Assembly (NCBI RefSeq): GCF_008831285.2 | Contig: NC_045140.1 | Span: 25,500,131-25,564,130 of the forward strand | Reading direction: 5' to 3' | Length of the DNA stretch: 64,000 nt | DNA from: Nymphaea colorata | Lineage: Eukaryota > Streptophyta > Magnoliopsida > Nymphaeales > Nymphaeaceae | Shown here: in pieces, positions 61,050-64,000 of the stretch | How the letters are laid out: each line of letters begins with the position of its first letter | Position numbering within the stretch: position 1 is the first letter of the stretch | Notes under the pieces: generated by a model | Seen by the model: the letters and a program-made list of their open reading frames with translations, nothing else | Told to the model about the DNA's origin: nothing | Databases searched by the model: none | Position numbers and translations under genes: made by a program

Positions 61050-64000
61050 CACCTTTTTTTCATGAAATTGTTTGTTCAAATTAATGTGTCTTCTACGTAT
61101 GAATTTATCCATATTTACATAAGTGTGTATACGTTGGTATATATATATATATATATAAAGTGTATCAGATGGTTCCAGTCTCTCACACACGCAACCCAAT
61201 GATGCATCGGGTTGTGTGCAAAAGCGGACAGCAGAATGGCTGGATGATTTCAGCTCCCCATAAAAAGACAGATTGTCTGTGTGAGGAAAGAGAGACAATC
61301 AAGGGCTCACACCCAAGTTTAGAAATTTTAAATTTTACTTATTAATTTTTCCAAAAATTTTAGTTTAGCCCCTGTAAAGAAAAGAAAGGGTTGACCTATG
61401 TTAAAAATTTTCAAATTTTTTATCTAGCAGTCGCATGACTGTGTTCCGCTCCCCTAAAGATGAAATCCCGACTCCGCTCCTCCTGATGACAATTGTTTAC
61501 GTGATAGTCATTTTTCAGATTGATCAATCTACAGTGATCTGTTTAACCTAATGACACTAGGCTCGAGCGTGATCGATCTATTGCGTTTTCCCCACTTCTT
61601 TCAAAAGAAAAATAAGATTTGCTGAAGAAGGCAAAAGATAGAAGACAATAGAACCATTTGGTAGGTAATAATTTCTAAGACAAACGAAAATCTTGGGTCA
61701 GAAACAATGAATCAGTTCTCATAGTGCAAAAAATATTACATGATAAAAACTACTTCGAGTTCGTGTCTACTTCTGTCCAAACTCTCTACCACCAAGACGA
61801 TGCAATTCATGTTAATCATGCTTGGAGATATTCAAACAGTTCAAAGTGATATATCATAGGTAACAGAGATGTGGACTGAGTAAGCACATTGTCTTGTCCA
61901 CAAGCATAAGCAAGAAGCGTTATAGTTAGTGATCAATGAACAAAAATCAACTTAAATTTTGAAAAATACAAACCAAAAATAATTTTTATCATGCTTTGAG
62001 GGCACAATGGAAAAATATGTGCATAATTATGTTGGGATGAGGTGACTTTCCATATGATAGCACCATGATAAATCCATTTTACTCATCGAAAGCCTCGATC
62101 CCATAACCGAAAACTTCGATGTAACCATTATTTTCCATAAAAATCAGAACCAATAATTGGGTTTCCATGTTTAGGATGGACTCACATCTACATAGTCGTT
62201 CAGGTTCTTTGCTTGCCTTATGTAAGATTCAATTTCCTGGTGATAAATTTTATAGTTCGTTTCCTTTTTTCTCCAAAGCTGGTTGCAATAATGTTACTTA
62301 CTGATAAACAAAGTAGCTGAAGCCCTAAACAGACTTCATATTAACATCTTCTTGTATAATTGAAACACATAGTTCAGGTGATTTTGAGGAAGTTTCCCTA
62401 ATCTCATTCTGCCAACAGAAAAAGATAAGACTGGAAGACGTTTTAAGTAGTTTGAGTAAGCATAAGTTTCTAACGATCATCGACATATTTATGCATAAGT
62501 TTCGAACGATCATCAACATATTTGTTAAAACTTTATCCTAATGGAGATACCAATGCAGTTATTTGTCTATGAAAATTAGCTTTCCTAATTAAGCTTAATA
62601 ACAGTTTTTTGTGCTTATAGAAAAATTTGATGTTTTTACTACTGAAAAGCAAATGGAATCTCGGGACTTGATTGCCATTTTTTTCCCATTTTTGACAATA
62701 ATCGGTCTTTCCTTAGCGTCTTAACAAAGCAAGTCGAAATAGTAGTTTTTTGTTTGACATGTTTCAGGCTCAATTATTTCTTTTCATAATGCCTAAATAG
62801 AGCAAATTAGAGTGAGAATAATACTTCATTGCAACGACCATTTGTGATCGAGACCAGGTTGGCATATACCCTCCTTTCATACTTAGGCTTTCATTTTGTG
62901 ACACATGGTAGGAGATTATTTAAGTTCCAATATATTGGCATAAGTTTCTTAAACATTTGGCTACTCTCTCTGTTACTGCACTAAGCCAACTTTTCCCAAG
63001 AGAGGTGCTCTGTTCTCTTCCAATCTGCCATCTCTTTTGTGTTCATAGTGGCATTGGCACATTTGCTTTTTCTTACATCACTGATTAAGGAGCAGTTTAT
63101 TTCATATTAGATTTAGTTTGGATCCATACATTTGATATATTTGTTTGGTTCATTATTTATTTTTGTTTATCAAGTTAAATATGGACCTTTTATTTCAATA
63201 GTGGATTCAAGATCCAATGTTGTCATAGAAGACCTATTTAACGGAACCTGTGTGTGATTCATTTGTGATTGGTGAGGTTAACTAGTTGAAACCCTAATTT
63301 CTATTCTGTTGTTTCCTTGGTTCCTGTTTGCTTTCCATGATTCCATCGATTTATTCTTACCCACATATGTGTAACCTTTATGGTAAGTTATATTGTGCTT
63401 AGAGGCTAGAAGATGCAGGACTTTTCAATGCATCATGTTTTTATGTACGTTTCAATGTATCAGGGATAATTATAACAAATATAAAATTGTATATTTTAAA
63501 AAATGATAATAACATCTGTAACGCACTACCAACATTATTGAATCTACATATCCTTTTGCAACATCCATCTATAACACACTTTCTCGTTACTAAAGCATAC
63601 GTAACATGCTTTTAATGTCGATTAAAGGTTTGTGGTAATTTGTCTTTCGTAATGCAGTTGGAACTGTCGGTAAAAGTCATATGTAGCATCATATGCATGT
63701 TACAAAGAATTCGATCAGCAAGCGTTATGGAAGCATCCAACACACAACTTTTGGTGTCTCAGTTGCTAACGTAGGAACTTCGTTACTAAAGATTTTTCAT
63801 CACATGTTTTAATGTCACTGAATGTTAGAATTCTTGTAGTGTGTTGACATCTCCTAATCAAAATCCCAACGCCATACCAGTGGCAGAGCTAGACATTGTT
63901 TACTAAAAGCATTGACGTAGATCCAAACTAGTTTGGGCCTGCACCACACATGACGTTTTCAAGAACTCATCATTTCAATGAAGAGCAATATCTTTTGCCT
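61050..64000. other. Intergenic DNA to the right edge, no gene recognised
   Basis: 61590-62165 is the diverged copy of 56900-58020. A possible degraded hAT-type insertion (about 61229-61485) ends ACTCCGCTCCTCCTG and has no counterpart in the sister unit, but lacks a target duplication. From 62200 on I see only AT-rich DNA and short open frames without family resemblance. Confidence 0.5.
63878..64000. mobile_element. Probable hAT/Tip100-type terminus, cut by the window edge
   Basis: CAGTGGCAGAGCTAGACA at 63878 matches the terminal repeat of the complete MITE at 54081-54269 in all but one of the first 12 bases. The other end would lie outside the window, so size and coding content are unknown. 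Confidence 0.5.

Noticed and set aside
61229-61485. Complete hAT element in the F-box upstream region
   Set aside because: The right end resembles a hAT terminus and the sister unit lacks the segment, but the left end is poor and no 8-bp duplication is present. Kept only as a mention.

Overview
The window is nuclear DNA from a flowering plant. The evidence is GT/AG-spliced genes, AT-rich intergenic DNA, many microsatellites and small non-autonomous transposons, and plant-specific families: a C2H2 repressor with an EAR motif, NPH3/NPY proteins, eIF(iso)4E and FBA-type F-box proteins. I cannot place the species. No bacterial, organellar or viral genes were recognised.

Layout. (1) 1-4.6 kb: one intronless GC-rich gene for a ZAT10/STZ-like two-finger C2H2 repressor (3786-4463), with a TATA box, TGACGTCA and W-box motifs upstream and a 50-bp tandem duplication in its leader. 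(2) 4.6-16.3 kb: no convincing gene; a 515-bp TIR element (9116-9630) and several diverged short repeats. (3) About 16.36-28.7 kb and 29.56-42.93 kb: two tandem copies of a 12-13 kb segment. Each carries one four-exon NPY-type BTB-NPH3 gene (23750-28449, 626 aa; 38070-42672, 625 aa) with matching splice phases and a shared upstream leader. Comparing the copies shows a MITE present only in copy A (17940-18188) and a hAT-like insertion present only in copy B (30661-31010). (4) 44.76-47.65 kb: a five-exon eIF(iso)4E gene, 198 aa. (5) 47.7-52.2 kb: no recognised gene. (6) 52.2-62.1 kb: a minus-strand F-box cluster built of diverged tandem units, with one broken gene (52280-53260), one 3'-end remnant (56436-56600) and one intact 368-aa gene (59728-60834), interspersed with MITEs and local tandem duplications. 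(7) 62-64 kb: no gene; a likely hAT terminus lies at the right edge.

The genes are not one pathway. They cover stress transcription (ZAT), auxin/AGC-kinase-linked organogenesis or tropism (NPY pair), cap-dependent translation (eIF(iso)4E) and SCF ubiquitin ligase substrate choice (F-box). The main interest is in genome dynamics: a paralogous tandem segment that dates insertions by presence or absence, and an F-box pseudogene whose deletion junction carries a 24-bp inverted copy of the gene's own 3' end.
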